Source: Oscillospiraceae bacterium
GTDB taxonomy: Bacteria; Bacillota_A; Clostridia; Oscillospirales; WRJC01
NCBI GenBank assembly: GCA_009785015.1
Contig: WQXD01000031.1
Span: forward strand, 1-22,472
Direction of reading: 5' to 3'
Length of the DNA: 22,472 nt
Part shown: positions 1 through 9,123 of the stretch, piece after piece
How the letters are laid out: each line of letters opens with the position of its first letter
Numbering within the stretch: position 1 is the first letter of the stretch
Notes under the pieces: model-generated
The model's input: the letters and a program-made list of their open reading frames with translations, nothing else
Database searches by the model: none
What the model was told of the DNA's origin: nothing
Program-made: the position numbers and the translations under genes

Positions 1-90
1 CGTGTATACAAGTGCAGCCATTGCGGAAATGAGATAGACAGGGATTACCAGGCGGCTTTGAACCTCAAAAGATACGGCGTAACTGCGTAA
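1..90 (+). CDS. tnpB: TnpB (IS200/IS605 OrfB) RNA-guided nuclease, C-terminal end only
   Basis: The first 29 codons read in frame to a TAA at 88-90 and match the C-terminus of TnpB proteins. They contain the second half of the zinc ribbon (CSHCGNEID, a C-x2-C pair) followed by RDYQAALNLKRYG, where the Asp of RD is the last RuvC-like catalytic acid. TnpB is the omega-RNA-guided nuclease of IS200/IS605-family transposons and is the ancestor group of Cas12. The rest of the gene lies left of the window, so its integrity is unknown. Homologous proteins often run on past this point towards an MKQ-type tail; such a tail is readable here in another frame (near 189), so the TAA at 88-90 may be a frameshift product or the natural end. 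The recognition rests on a short but characteristic motif. Confidence 0.8.
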   Translation, partial: RVYKCSHCGNEIDRDYQAALNLKRYGVTA

Positions 91-239
91 TAAATGTTTT
101 CTACCGTGCGTTAGGCGGGAAGTTAAGCCTCCGGAGCGTTACATCAAACGAGAGTAGCCACGGCAAAATCGGACGCGGCGAACGAGGAATGAAACAGAAT
201 GGTTTTATTACTTTTTGTAAGTTTTCAGTAACGGCAGTT
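91..239 (+). mobile_element. Right end of the IS200/IS605-type element, possible omega-RNA region
   Basis: This stretch separates the TnpB stop from the AddA start and looks like the 3' flank of a TnpB element. It contains short potential hairpins (AGGC 113-116 with GCCT 127-130, and the palindrome CTCCGGAG at 129-136). It then has the segment ending in GAATGAAACAG (187-197), which resembles the tail of many TnpB elements, and a T-rich stretch up to about 235. In this family the omega-RNA covers the 3' end of tnpB and the right end, and its guide comes from the DNA just outside the element. If that holds here, the guide would come from the first bases of addA or its leader. The exact element border is not visible because there are no terminal inverted repeats in this family. 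Confidence 0.45.
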
Positions 240-3200
240 ATGAGTGTGCAGTTTACCAAAGCGCAAACCGAAGCAATAGATGCAAATAACGGCACGCTTC
301 TGGTGTCGGCGGGCGCCGGTTCGGGCAAAACTTCCGTTTTGACGGAGCGGATCATAAAAAAGATCTGCAGCGAATCCGAAGATTTCAACATCACCGATTT
401 TTTGGTGGTCACTTTCACGAGGGCGTCGGCGACCGATTTGAAAAACAAAATCTCAAACGCCATAAACAAACGCCTGTCGGAAAATATCGGCAGCGCCCAC
501 CTGAAAAATCAGCAGATGCTGCTGGGGCACGCGAATATTTCCACCATACATTCGTTTTGCCGCGCCCTCATAAACGCGAATTTTGAAAAACTCGGCATAC
601 CGGCCAATTTCAGAATAGCCGACGAAAACGAGATGTCGATAATAAAGCGCTATCTGCTCGACGGGCTCCTGGAAGAATACCACGACAAAAACAGCGAGAT
701 TTATACCGCCCGAAGTGATTCGGGCAACGGGTTTTCACATGGGGATTTCATATTCGCGATAGAAAATTTCATCGGCGCCAAGGACGATGAAAATATTTAC
801 GGCGTGATTATGAAAATTTACGACAAGATAATCTCGGAAATAGACGGCGAAAAATTGTTTTCCTCGGAGATCGCGCTGATGCGCGAGATAACGGCGCTGA
901 GTCCCGAAGCTCCGTTTTTTTCGACCGAATTCGGAAAAGACATAAAAAGGCAGCTGTCGGGGGGCATAGAGGGGCATATATGGTCCCTCAGAAAAATGAC
1001 GGCGGAAATAAGCGCGGTAAGGTTCGAGGTTTTGGACAAAAAATACTCCGGCTGTTTGTATAATATGCGAAACTTTTTTGTCCGCCTGGCCGAAATTATA
1101 GACGAGGGAAGCCACTCCGCGTACAGCGAGGCCTACGAGCTATGCGAAAGTTACGAAAGCGTGAAGGTGGGCTCGCACAGAATAGACAAAGATGATCACG
1201 CCTCCTTGGGCCAAAAGGAGCTCCTCGACAAAAAACTCAAATCCGTAAAAAAATCCATCGATTACATCCGAACTTTGTTTTCTTACGACTTTCCGGATAT
1301 TTTGAGATTTGCTTCGGGGTATGAAAGATCGCTTACTGTGCTCGCGGATATAATTCAAAAATTTGACGCAAATCTGAACGCCGAAAAGCAAAAACGCAAA
1401 TCCTTCGAATTTTCGGATCTGGAACGCTTGGCTTTCCGGCTTTTGGTCGATAAAATAGGCGAAAACGGGGAGATTTATGTCACCGACCTGGCGGCGCAGA
1501 TCAAACAAACCTACAAAGAAATATATATCGACGAATATCAGGACACCAATAAGCTCCAGGATATAATATTCAAGGCGATTTCCACCGAGAATGACAAGTG
1601 CGAAAACGGGAACAGATTCATGGTGGGTGACGTAAAACAGAGCATATACGCATTTCGGGGCGCGAAGCCGGAAATATTCTCGCTGTATTCGAAAACTTTT
1701 GAAGAAGACGCCGGGCCTGATTCCCCCAAAAAGATATATTTGAGAAAGAATTTCAGGAGCAGCCCGGCCATAATAGACTTCATAAACCACATATTTTCCT
1801 CGCTTTTCTCGGAAAAGCTCGGCGGCTTGGAATATACGGGGGGCGAGGTGCTGGAATGCGGCCGGATTTTTGACGAAACTTCCGGAGAAGAAACAAAACA
1901 AAGCGATGTGAGCTTCGCCCTGGTCGAAAAAAACCTCGCGGAAAACGGCGACGCCCCCCCCGAAGAGGAGGACGCGGAAAGCGAAAACGAAGACGAATTG
2001 CTTGAGCTTGCCGCCTCTGCCGAAGCCGAATATATAGCCCTGACGATCAAAAAATTGTTGGAATCGGGCAAATTGAAAAACGGCGAAAAAATACTGCCCC
2101 GCCACATAACCGTACTCATGAGAAACTACACAAAAGGCGACCTGCTGATGGACGCGCTGAAAAAATACGAAATACCCTGCTATACCGACAAAGCCAAAGG
2201 GTTTTTGGCGAGCGCGGAGATAATGCTCGCCCTGGCCCTGCTCAAAACCGTGGACAACCCCACGCGCGACATCGAGCTCGCCGCCGTTTTGAAGAGCCCC
2301 GTGTTTCATTTTTCCTTGGATGAGCTGATAAATATAAAAAACACCGGCAAAGCCGGACACGGCTGGAAGGATCATCTGTTCTGGCATGTACGGGACTATG
2401 CCTTTGGGGGTGATTTGGCCGGGCTGCGGGCAAAATGCGGGGATTTTTTGGCCAAACTGAATCTGTGGCGGGCGAAATCGAGGATTTTGCCTGTGGACAA
2501 GTTCATCTGGTATCTGTACAGGCAGACCGATATGATGGCGAAGATCTCAATTGAAAGCTTCGCCGCGGAGAGAGAGGCCAACCTCATGCTTTTGTACGAA
2601 TACGCCAGAAAATTCGAGGAAACCACGTTTTGCGGGCTGTACGGGTTTTTGAATTATCTGAACGACGTGCAAAAGGGCAAAAACGATTTCGAAAAAGCCA
2701 AAGTGATCTCCGAAAACAGCGATGTGGTGAAAATCATGAGCGTGCATAAAGCGAAAGGGCTTGAATTTCCCGTTTGCATACTGGCAAACACAGGTTCGCT
2801 TTTCAACAAAAGCGACTATCAGGGAAATTTCGCGATAAGCGGCGAAGGGATATATTTCGATTTGAAATACAGCGACGGAATGGGGATAGAAAAAACGCCG
2901 TTTAAAAAACTTTTTTCCGAAAAGATAAAAAGCGAAACATTCAGCGAAGAAGCGAGGATATTGTATGTGGCGCTCACGAGGGCAATTGAGCGGCTCATCA
3001 TCGTCGGGGCTGTGGACAATATCGATAAATTTTTGATTCAACACACTCAAACCGCGGATTTCTCGGAATCGGACAGCACGCTCAAATGGCTTTCGCAGAT
3101 ATTGCTTTCCCCAAACGGCCAAAACAAAACGGGTATAGATTTCAAAGTTGACCTGGCGCGCGCCGGCAAGCTGTGCGAAATGATCAAGGCGGCCGGACGC

Positions 3201-3977
3201 GATACCCGAAAAGACGAAACAAAACCCGACGGCGAAGAAACCGACTTCGCGGAAATCTTAAAGTACACCGGCAAAATCGCGCGTATGTACGATTTCGAAT
3301 ACAAAAAGAGCTTTTTGTCGAAAGTGCCGACGAAAATATCCGTTTCAAATCTGCATCCCGGGATTTTGCGCGAAGACGAGTACACCCTCGAGACAAACAA
3401 GGAGCTCTCCATGGCGCCCCTGCCGCGCTTTATCGAAGAGACGGTCGCAGAAGACCCGGCGCTCGCGGGGACGGCAACGCACTATTTTATGCAGTTCGCC
3501 GATTTCAATCACACCGAGATATACGGCGCAAAAGAAGAAGCGGAAAATCTTTTATCCGGCGGCTTTATAACCCGGGCGCAGTACCAACGGCTGGATTTTG
3601 CCCCCATAGACAGGTTTTTTTCCTCCGGCCTGTATTCGAAAATAAAGGCGGCAAAGCGGGTGTACAGGGAAACACCGTTTAATCTGAAGGTTTCGGTGCG
3701 CGATTTTTTGGGCGGCGAGATCCCGGAAGGCGAGGAATACATACTGATCCAGGGGGCGATAGACCTGTTTTTCGAGGACAGGGACGGAAAGATGTATGTG
3801 GTGGATTTCAAAACCGACCGGGTAAACCGACCCGAAGGGAAAAATATACTGATGACAAGGCACAGGCGGCAGATAGGGTATTACTGCAAAGCGGTCCGCG
3901 AAATATCAAAAAGGCCCGTAGAGGGCGCGTACATATATTCGTTTGCCTTAAATGAAGCGGTCCCGGTGCAATATTAA
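240..3977 (+). CDS. addA: ATP-dependent helicase/nuclease subunit AddA
   Basis: AddA is the UvrD-type helicase and nuclease subunit of the AddAB (RexAB) complex, which resects double-strand breaks for RecA loading. All superfamily-1 motifs are present: Walker A AGAGSGKT (residues 24-31), motif II YIDEYQDT, motif III VGDVKQSIYAFRGA, RKNFRSS, VHKAKGLEFP and LYVALTRA. The C-terminal RecB-type nuclease has GTATHYFM, GAIDLFFE, VVDFKTD (Asp1189, Lys1191) and RQIGYY. At 1245 residues it is full length. I start at ATG 240 (MSVQFTKAQTEAID) because AddA homology begins there; an in-frame ATG at 189 would add 17 residues encoded by the IS end. Neither start has a well-spaced Shine-Dalgarno. Its usual partner addB is not seen upstream, where a TnpB element lies instead. 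Confidence 0.96.
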   Translation: MSVQFTKAQTEAIDANNGTLLVSAGAGSGKTSVLTERIIKKICSESEDFNITDFLVVTFTRASATDLKNKISNAINKRLSENIGSAHLKNQQMLLGHANISTIHSFCRALINANFEKLGIPANFRIADENEMSIIKRYLLDGLLEEYHDKNSEIYTARSDSGNGFSHGDFIFAIENFIGAKDDENIYGVIMKIYDKIISEIDGEKLFSSEIALMREITALSPEAPFFSTEFGKDIKRQLSGGIEGHIWSLRKMTAEISAVRFEVLDKKYSGCLYNMRNFFVRLAEIIDEGSHSAYSEAYELCESYESVKVGSHRIDKDDHASLGQKELLDKKLKSVKKSIDYIRTLFSYDFPDILRFASGYERSLTVLADIIQKFDANLNAEKQKRKSFEFSDLERLAFRLLVDKIGENGEIYVTDLAAQIKQTYKEIYIDEYQDTNKLQDIIFKAISTENDKCENGNRFMVGDVKQSIYAFRGAKPEIFSLYSKTFEEDAGPDSPKKIYLRKNFRSSPAIIDFINHIFSSLFSEKLGGLEYTGGEVLECGRIFDETSGEETKQSDVSFALVEKNLAENGDAPPEEEDAESENEDELLELAASAEAEYIALTIKKLLESGKLKNGEKILPRHITVLMRNYTKGDLLMDALKKYEIPCYTDKAKGFLASAEIMLALALLKTVDNPTRDIELAAVLKSPVFHFSLDELINIKNTGKAGHGWKDHLFWHVRDYAFGGDLAGLRAKCGDFLAKLNLWRAKSRILPVDKFIWYLYRQTDMMAKISIESFAAEREANLMLLYEYARKFEETTFCGLYGFLNYLNDVQKGKNDFEKAKVISENSDVVKIMSVHKAKGLEFPVCILANTGSLFNKSDYQGNFAISGEGIYFDLKYSDGMGIEKTPFKKLFSEKIKSETFSEEARILYVALTRAIERLIIVGAVDNIDKFLIQHTQTADFSESDSTLKWLSQILLSPNGQNKTGIDFKVDLARAGKLCEMIKAAGRDTRKDETKPDGEETDFAEILKYTGKIARMYDFEYKKSFLSKVPTKISVSNLHPGILREDEYTLETNKELSMAPLPRFIEETVAEDPALAGTATHYFMQFADFNHTEIYGAKEEAENLLSGGFITRAQYQRLDFAPIDRFFSSGLYSKIKAAKRVYRETPFNLKVSVRDFLGGEIPEGEEYILIQGAIDLFFEDRDGKMYVVDFKTDRVNRPEGKNILMTRHRRQIGYYCKAVREISKRPVEGAYIYSFALNEAVPVQY

Positions 3978-3998
3978 CAAAATATTCACAAGTTGTCC

Positions 3999-4027
3999 TT
4001 GAAAACAAAGGCAATATAGCGTATAAT
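3999..4027 (+). promoter_or_regulatory. Sigma-A promoter of pckG
   Basis: TTGAAA at 3999-4004, a 17-nt spacer and a perfect TATAAT at 4022-4027 form a near-consensus vegetative promoter in the gap after addA. Transcription should start near 4034, giving a leader of about 40 nt before the AAGGAG ribosome site at 4061-4066. No operator is obvious. Confidence 0.85.
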
Positions 4028-4075
4028 TTTTATTATAGTGGAGAGGATTTTTATTTTTGTAAGGAGAACTAAATC

Positions 4076-5884
4076 ATGATGAAACTGCAGGACATAAAAC
4101 ACAAAAAGCTCGGCGAATGGATCGCCGAAGTGGAAAAAATGTGCAAGCCGGACAGCGTTTACCTGTGCGACGGGTCCAAGACCGAATACGACAGGCTGAT
4201 GGGCGAAATGGTGGAGGCCAAAATGGCAATCCCGTTAAATCCCGAAAAACGCCCGGGATGCTACCTTTTCCGGAGCCACCCTTCCGACGTGGCCCGGGTG
4301 GAAAACAGGACGTTTATCGCCTCCGTAAAACAGGAAGACGCCGGTCCCACCAACAATTGGATCGATCCGGCAGAATTGAAGGCCACCATGAGGGCGCTGT
4401 ATGACGGCTGCATGAGGGGCAGGACGATGTATGTGATCCCGTATTCGATGGGCCCGATAGGCTCGCCCATTTCAAAAATCGGGGTGGAGATAACCGACAG
4501 CCCCTATGTCGTGGTCAACATGCGGATAATGACGAGAATCGGAGAAGCTGTCATAGAGGAGCTCGGCGAAGACGGAGAATTTGTAAAATGCCTGCATTCG
4601 GTGGGCAAACCGCTCTCCGAGGGCGAAAAAGACGTTTCGTGGCCCTGCGCCCCCTCGATAGATCAGAAATATATAAGCCAGTTCCCCGAGGAGCGGACCA
4701 TCTGGTCTTACGGCTCGGGCTACGGCGGCAACGCGCTGCTCGGCAAAAAGTGTTTCGCGCTCAGGATCGCCTCCGTGCAGGCGCGCGACGAAGGCTGGCT
4801 CGCCGAGCACATGCTCATTTTGAAAATCACCGGCCCCGACAAAAAGTCCGCGTATATCTGCGGCGCATTGCCGAGCATGTGCGGCAAGACAAATTTGGCC
4901 ATGGTGGTTCCCACCATACCGGGCTGGAAAGTGGAGACGATCGGCGACGATATAGCCTGGATGAAATTCGGAAAAGACGGAAGGCTCTACGCCATCAATC
5001 CCGAAGCGGGCTTTTTCGGCGTCGTGCCCGGCACTTCGACGAAATCCAATCCCAGCGCGATGAAATCGATAGAAAAGGACACGATTTTCACCAACGTCGG
5101 GCTCACCGACGACGGGGACGTCTGGTGGGAAGGCAGCGGGATACCCGCCCCCGACCATCTGATCGACTGGGAGGGCAACGATTGGACGCCGGACTGCGGC
5201 AAAGTGGCCGCCCACGTCAACGCGCGTTTCACCGCCCCGGCGGTCCAGTGCCCGGTTATCGCCCCCGAATGGGAGGATCCGGCGGGGGTTCCCATCTCCG
5301 CAATCTTAATCGGAGGGCGCCGCAAAACCACCATCCCGCTCGTCAACGAAAGCCTCGACTGGAACCACGGCGTTTTCCTTGGTTCGATCATGGGCTCCGA
5401 AACCACCGCCGCCGCCATCGGGCTCGCCGCGGGGGTGCGCCGCGACCCGTTCGCCATGCTGCCCTTTATGGGCTATCACGGGGGCGATTATCTGCAGCAC
5501 TGGTTGGACATCGGCAAAAAAACGGAGGCCTCCAAGCTTCCGAAGATATATTTTGTCAACTGGTTCCGCAAGGACGAAAACGACAAATTCATATGGCCCG
5601 GCTACGGCGAAAACAGCCGCGTGCTAAAGTGGATTGTGGAGAGGCTTTCGGGCGAAAGCAACGCGGTTTCCACGCCTGTGGGCAATATACCCGGTCCGGA
5701 CGACATCGACACCTCGGGGCTCGATATAAGCGGGGAGGCCATGGCCCGGCTTTTGAGTGTGGACCGCGAAGGCTGGCTCGCCGAGATCGAATCGATAAAA
5801 GAGAATTATAAGTCATACGGCGAAAAGCTGCCCGCGGAACTCGAGAGGCAGTTAAATGCGCTCGAGGAGCGGCTCGGAAAATAG
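4076..5884 (+). CDS. pckG: Phosphoenolpyruvate carboxykinase (GTP)
   Basis: This enzyme interconverts oxaloacetate plus GTP with PEP plus CO2 in the cytosol. It can work in gluconeogenesis or, in fermenting anaerobes, in the carboxylating direction towards oxaloacetate. The 602 residues match the GTP-dependent family in length and motifs: [13 protein letters not shown], the P-loop PSMCGKTN (residues 266-273, with the family's reactive Cys at 269), [24 protein letters not shown] and [12 protein letters not shown]. It is not the ATP-type PckA usual in Bacillus. ATG 4076 is chosen because AAGGAG ends 9 nt upstream; a second ATG follows directly. It is a single-gene unit with its own promoter and converges with the minus-strand operon, 15 nt between stops. 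Confidence 0.96.
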   Translation: MMKLQDIKHKKLGEWIAEVEKMCKPDSVYLCDGSKTEYDRLMGEMVEAKMAIPLNPEKRPGCYLFRSHPSDVARVENRTFIASVKQEDAGPTNNWIDPAELKATMRALYDGCMRGRTMYVIPYSMGPIGSPISKIGVEITDSPYVVVNMRIMTRIGEAVIEELGEDGEFVKCLHSVGKPLSEGEKDVSWPCAPSIDQKYISQFPEERTIWSYGSGYGGNALLGKKCFALRIASVQARDEGWLAEHMLILKITGPDKKSAYICGALPSMCGKTNLAMVVPTIPGWKVETIGDDIAWMKFGKDGRLYAINPEAGFFGVVPGTSTKSNPSAMKSIEKDTIFTNVGLTDDGDVWWEGSGIPAPDHLIDWEGNDWTPDCGKVAAHVNARFTAPAVQCPVIAPEWEDPAGVPISAILIGGRRKTTIPLVNESLDWNHGVFLGSIMGSETTAAAIGLAAGVRRDPFAMLPFMGYHGGDYLQHWLDIGKKTEASKLPKIYFVNWFRKDENDKFIWPGYGENSRVLKWIVERLSGESNAVSTPVGNIPGPDDIDTSGLDISGEAMARLLSVDREGWLAEIESIKENYKSYGEKLPAELERQLNALEERLGK

Positions 5885-5899
5885 GGGCGTTCCGGTTTT

Positions 5900-6622
5900 T
5901 CACCGCGGGGGGCTCATCGAAAAAAGCGCGATGCTCACCGCGGCGGGAAGCGCCAAGGAGTCTATTTTGTCCGAGTGGGCTATCACTACGCTTTTTCCGA
6001 TATCTTTGTACGTGCCGTAATCGAGGCCGGAGGCTTCATTTCCGAAGATCAGGCTGCGCACTTCATTTTTGTCTGCGGCAAGCCCCTGCAGGACGTGATC
6101 GGCCTTCAGCATAAAAGTATATATTTCGCGGTTATTTTGATATATATCGAGATAACCGCGAATTGATTCGAAATACTGCACTCTCACATGGAAAAAGGCG
6201 CCCATCGAGGCGCGGATGGCTTTCGGGTTGTAAGCGTCCGCTCCGGCGCCGATCACGGCGAGGTCATATACGCGAAAGCCGGCGCACGAGCGCATGCACG
6301 CGCCGAGGTTGCCCATATCCGAGGGCTGGTCCAAAACAACGTGCGTTTTGTTTTTGTCCAAAACATGGCGCCGTTTCGCGAATGCGGCCGCCACAAAGCA
6401 GTTTTCCTTCGGCGAAAGTATGCCCAGCAGTTTTTGATTTTGCTCTATGGGGATATTGTGAGCCTCGCAGAGGCCTTCTATTATACCCTCTTTGTCCGTG
6501 TAATTTGGGCTGAGTATGACCCCAAGGCAATCTTTCGGATTGGTCCTTAAAAGCTCGATTGCCACCGAGGCCCCGAGCGCGTAGGAGTATTCGCCCTCTT
6601 TTTTATATGTTTTAAAATTCAC
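5900..6622 (-). CDS. SpoU/TrmH-family RNA 2'-O-methyltransferase (second of two)
   Basis: This is a 240-residue AdoMet-dependent RNA ribose methyltransferase of the SPOUT class, which binds its cofactor in a trefoil knot. The three SpoU motifs are visible: NLGACMRSC (from residue 105, with Arg111 at the catalytic Arg position), LIFGNEASGL (191-200) and SLALPAAVSIAL (from 222). The last departs from the common SLNVSVAAGI pattern, with Leu-Ala where Asn-Val is frequent. The GTG at 6622 is chosen as start because it follows the upstream stop by one base, implying translational coupling; an in-frame ATG at 6658 would overlap the preceding gene by 35 nt. The target RNA and position cannot be told from sequence. 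It is the last gene of the minus-strand operon. Confidence 0.88.
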   Translation of the reverse strand: MNFKTYKKEGEYSYALGASVAIELLRTNPKDCLGVILSPNYTDKEGIIEGLCEAHNIPIEQNQKLLGILSPKENCFVAAAFAKRRHVLDKNKTHVVLDQPSDMGNLGACMRSCAGFRVYDLAVIGAGADAYNPKAIRASMGAFFHVRVQYFESIRGYLDIYQNNREIYTFMLKADHVLQGLAADKNEVRSLIFGNEASGLDYGTYKDIGKSVVIAHSDKIDSLALPAAVSIALFSMSPPR

Positions 6623-6623
6623 T

Positions 6624-7481
6624 TTATTTACCTGCCGCTCTCTGGCGGTGGATCTCATAGGAGACTATAGTCGCCGCGCTCTGGGCCGCGAGTGAATGCT
6701 CAAAAGCGTTCGCGTAGGGAATTTTCACGATTTCGTCGGCGGCGGCCAGAAAATCCCCGGATATGCCGCGCTTTTCCCCGCCTATGATAAAAGCCGACCG
6801 GGCGGCGAATTTCACCTCGAATATATCTGTTTGCTTCGCCTTTGAATTTGCGGGGGACTCTTTATCTATGCAGTATATGGTAAAGCCCTCGCTTTTTAAA
6901 ATTTGGGTCAGGGAGGCTTTGTCCTTGGAAAAAACCGCCGCGGGCATTTTTGAAAAAGTGCCCGTGGAGGCTTTTTCTATTGTCGCCTCCGAAAAACCGA
7001 AATCCCTTTCGGGCAGTATGAGCGCGTCTATCCCCTGGGTGTATACCGCCCTGGCGGCATAGCCGAGGTTATACGGGTCCTCTATGCCCTCGATTACCGC
7101 GATTGAAACATATTTTTGCCCTTTCGGCAACACGTCCGTCAGCTCCCGCAAAGACAAGAATTTTCGCCTCGCGGCTGTCGCCAAAATGCCTCCGTGGCTT
7201 TTGCCGAGCGGACAAAACCCGGCGCCGTTCACGCTCTTTTCAAATTCCGTCATCTCATCGGGGCCGAAAACGGCGGTTTCGATATTTTTCGCTTTCGCAG
7301 CGGACAAAATTTTTTTCGCGCCGGAACTGTTTTCTGCGTTTTGCTTTAATATGAGCGTCAAAATTCTGGAGCTGTCCGCGGACAGCACTCCGAGAACCGA
7401 TATCGCGCCTTCCAATATTATCGCGCCCTGCCTGATTTGACAAACTATGTCCTTTATCCTATTTTTTTCCATTTTTTTCAT
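6624..7481 (-). CDS. SpoU/TrmH-family RNA 2'-O-methyltransferase (first of two)
   Basis: This 285-residue protein has an N-terminal region of about 120 residues, probably the RNA-binding part seen in RlmB-like enzymes. A C-terminal SpoU domain follows, with EDPYNLGYAARAV (Asn138, Arg144), IIGGEKRGIS (232-241) and EHSLAAQSAATIVSYE (261-276). The standard motif-3 Asn of SLN is replaced (SLA). It differs strongly from the next gene, so the pair is not a recent duplication. The start overlaps the tsaB end by 23 nt at ATG 7481, or 14 nt at ATG 7472; neither has a clear ribosome site, so coupling to tsaB is likely. Function is probably 2'-O-methylation of rRNA or tRNA; the exact nucleotide is unknown. 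Confidence 0.88.
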   Translation of the reverse strand: MKKMEKNRIKDIVCQIRQGAIILEGAISVLGVLSADSSRILTLILKQNAENSSGAKKILSAAKAKNIETAVFGPDEMTEFEKSVNGAGFCPLGKSHGGILATAARRKFLSLRELTDVLPKGQKYVSIAVIEGIEDPYNLGYAARAVYTQGIDALILPERDFGFSEATIEKASTGTFSKMPAAVFSKDKASLTQILKSEGFTIYCIDKESPANSKAKQTDIFEVKFAARSAFIIGGEKRGISGDFLAAADEIVKIPYANAFEHSLAAQSAATIVSYEIHRQRAAGK

Positions 7482-8163
7482 ATTCGCGCTCGGCCTGTGT
7501 TTTTATCAGGTACGCGGGCGCCATCGCCCTCGCGTGCTGCGCGCCTTCTTTTTTGTAGCGGTCATAGGCGGCCCTGCACAAAGAGACCGCGGAAGGCTGC
7601 TTCAAAATATCTGGCGCCCGTATGATGCCCGCAAAATCGATTTCCTCGCACATCCCGGCCCCATCGCCCGAAAACACCACTTTTCGCCCCGAAAATTCGG
7701 CGTTCAATTCGGCTTCGAGCTCGCTCAGCGTGATTATGCGGTCGCTTTTTATATACCCCAAATTTTCAAACACCGCGTTGTAGACCTGTTTCCGCCTCGC
7801 GTCGATTACAGGCAGCACCAACAAGCCGCCGCCCCCGTATCCGTAAAAATTATACGCCAGCGCCAAAAGCGAGGACACGCCGACGCAGTTGTCCGCATTT
7901 GAACCGAAAGCCAGCCCTTTTGCCGTGGCCACGGCTATGCGTATTCCGGTAAATGAACCGGGCCCGCTGGCAGCTGCGAACAAGCCGATCTCATCCGGCG
8001 AAATTCCCGCGCATTTCAGCGTCGAATCTATCATGGGCATCAGATTTTCGCTGTGGGAGAGCCTGCCCTGCGACTTTATTTCGGCCAGTATTTTTTGATT
8101 TTCGGCGTCTAAGACCGCCGCCGAGGCGATTTTTGACGCTGTGTCCATTCCGAGTATAAGCAT
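7459..8163 (-). CDS. tsaB: tRNA threonylcarbamoyladenosine biosynthesis protein TsaB
   Basis: TsaB is the inactive-kinase-fold partner of TsaD. With TsaE it forms the complex that puts threonylcarbamoyl on A37 of ANN-decoding tRNAs (t6A). The 234 residues match the family: N-terminal MLILGMDTASKIASAAVL (ASKHA phosphate-1-like strand), HSENLMP near residue 37 and the signature SGPGSFTGIRIA (66-77). The start at 8163 follows an AAGG about 13 nt upstream, and the previous gene ends 20 nt before. tsaE, rimI and tsaD, frequent neighbours in Bacillota, are not adjacent here; instead two RNA methyltransferase genes follow with overlapping or abutting ends, keeping an RNA-modification theme. Confidence 0.94.
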   Translation of the reverse strand: MLILGMDTASKIASAAVLDAENQKILAEIKSQGRLSHSENLMPMIDSTLKCAGISPDEIGLFAAASGPGSFTGIRIAVATAKGLAFGSNADNCVGVSSLLALAYNFYGYGGGGLLVLPVIDARRKQVYNAVFENLGYIKSDRIITLSELEAELNAEFSGRKVVFSGDGAGMCEEIDFAGIIRAPDILKQPSAVSLCRAAYDRYKKEGAQHARAMAPAYLIKTQAEREYEKNGKK

Positions 8164-8183
8164 ATCGATTTTTTTACCTTACG

Positions 8184-9080
8184 TTACGTTATGACATTAT
8201 GGAAAAAATCTTTTTTGTAAACCGGCTGAGTAAACAGCATCATGCCGTTTTCGCCGACTATTTCCACACGGATGTAATTTTCACCTTTGATTTCGTATTC
8301 GCCGGTCTTGCCGTATGTCACGGCGGCCGTCCCGTTTTCCGTTACAAACCTGTATTCAAAAGAATCGATATATGTTTCTGTCGGAAATTTTGCCTTGACT
8401 TTTACGGTTTTGCCCGTCAAATCCAAATATTCCAGGCCGAGCCCCGTCGAAGCGGTAAAACTCCCGCCATCGACGGCTTTTTTTATCCCATTGAAATCTT
8501 TGGTTTTCGCGTATATGTCGGTGTAGCTCCTGCCCGCGTCCGACAATATATGAAAATCGTCGTCGCCGAAACCGAAGACCAATTTGCCCTGCTTCAGTAT
8601 ATAGTCCCATGTGTCGGTCGCAAGCCCCGACCCGCTCAAACGGTAAATCAGCATATTTATAATTTCGAGCCCCGCATATCCGCAAAGGGCGTCGATTTTG
8701 TCATAAGGCCAGTATCCCTTGCGGATCCAGTTGGGATGGCATAGAATAGTAAACCCGCCCTGCCGGAAAGTCTCGTCCACGGCTTCCTGATGAGGCAGCC
8801 CGTGCAGGGATTTTCCGACGCCGATTGTGAGCATATGGCTCTCCGCGCTGTATTCGACACCTTGAATCAAATACAGCGTTTCGTCGCTTAGCGCGGATGT
8901 GTCGGTGTATGTATCGTGATTGGATATACAGAGCGCGCCGTAATTCTGGCTGCGGTACAAATCCAGAACCGTATCTATCGGATTGCTTCCGCAGGTGCCT
9001 TTTCCCGTTCCCGCGTGAGTGTGAAAGTTTGTTTTTATCCATTGGCCGCCGCTCAAATCTTGATATGGATTGCAATACAT
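8184..9080 (-). CDS. PHP-domain metal-dependent phosphoesterase family protein
   Basis: This 298-residue protein has a polymerase-and-histidinol-phosphatase (PHP) fold. Metal-binding candidates appear in the usual order: NFHTHAG (His20, His22), SNHDTYT (His55, Asp56), GVEYSAESH (Glu76, His82), CHPNW (His115) and FGDDDFH (Asp175, His177). Members hydrolyse small phosphate esters or nucleotides; the substrate here is unknown. Residues from about 215 form a beta-rich C-terminal part (KTVKVKAKFPTETYIDSFEYRF) not typical of the minimal fold. No signal peptide is seen. ATG 9080 is chosen because a G-run ribosome site (9090-9095) lies 9 nt upstream; a longer in-frame start at 9218 would overlap the preceding gene by about 95 nt and lacks PHP homology. 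Confidence 0.85.
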   Translation of the reverse strand: MYCNPYQDLSGGQWIKTNFHTHAGTGKGTCGSNPIDTVLDLYRSQNYGALCISNHDTYTDTSALSDETLYLIQGVEYSAESHMLTIGVGKSLHGLPHQEAVDETFRQGGFTILCHPNWIRKGYWPYDKIDALCGYAGLEIINMLIYRLSGSGLATDTWDYILKQGKLVFGFGDDDFHILSDAGRSYTDIYAKTKDFNGIKKAVDGGSFTASTGLGLEYLDLTGKTVKVKAKFPTETYIDSFEYRFVTENGTAAVTYGKTGEYEIKGENYIRVEIVGENGMMLFTQPVYKKDFFHNVIT

Positions 9081-9123
9081 TTCAATAATCCCCCCTGTAT
9101 TAATATAATTTCCAACTGCGAAA

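Noticed and set aside
1140..2387. 415-codon open frame on the minus strand inside addA
   Set aside because: It is antisense to conserved helicase motifs, has low-complexity Phe/Tyr-rich content and no recognisable domain; a shadow of addA codon use.
4588..5811. 407-codon plus-strand frame inside pckG
   Set aside because: It is Arg-rich, out-of-frame translation of a well-supported PEP carboxykinase gene; no ribosome site or domain.
5885..5899. Terminator between the converging pckG and minus-strand operon
   Set aside because: Only 15 nt separate the stops and I could not find a convincing stem with T-run for either direction.
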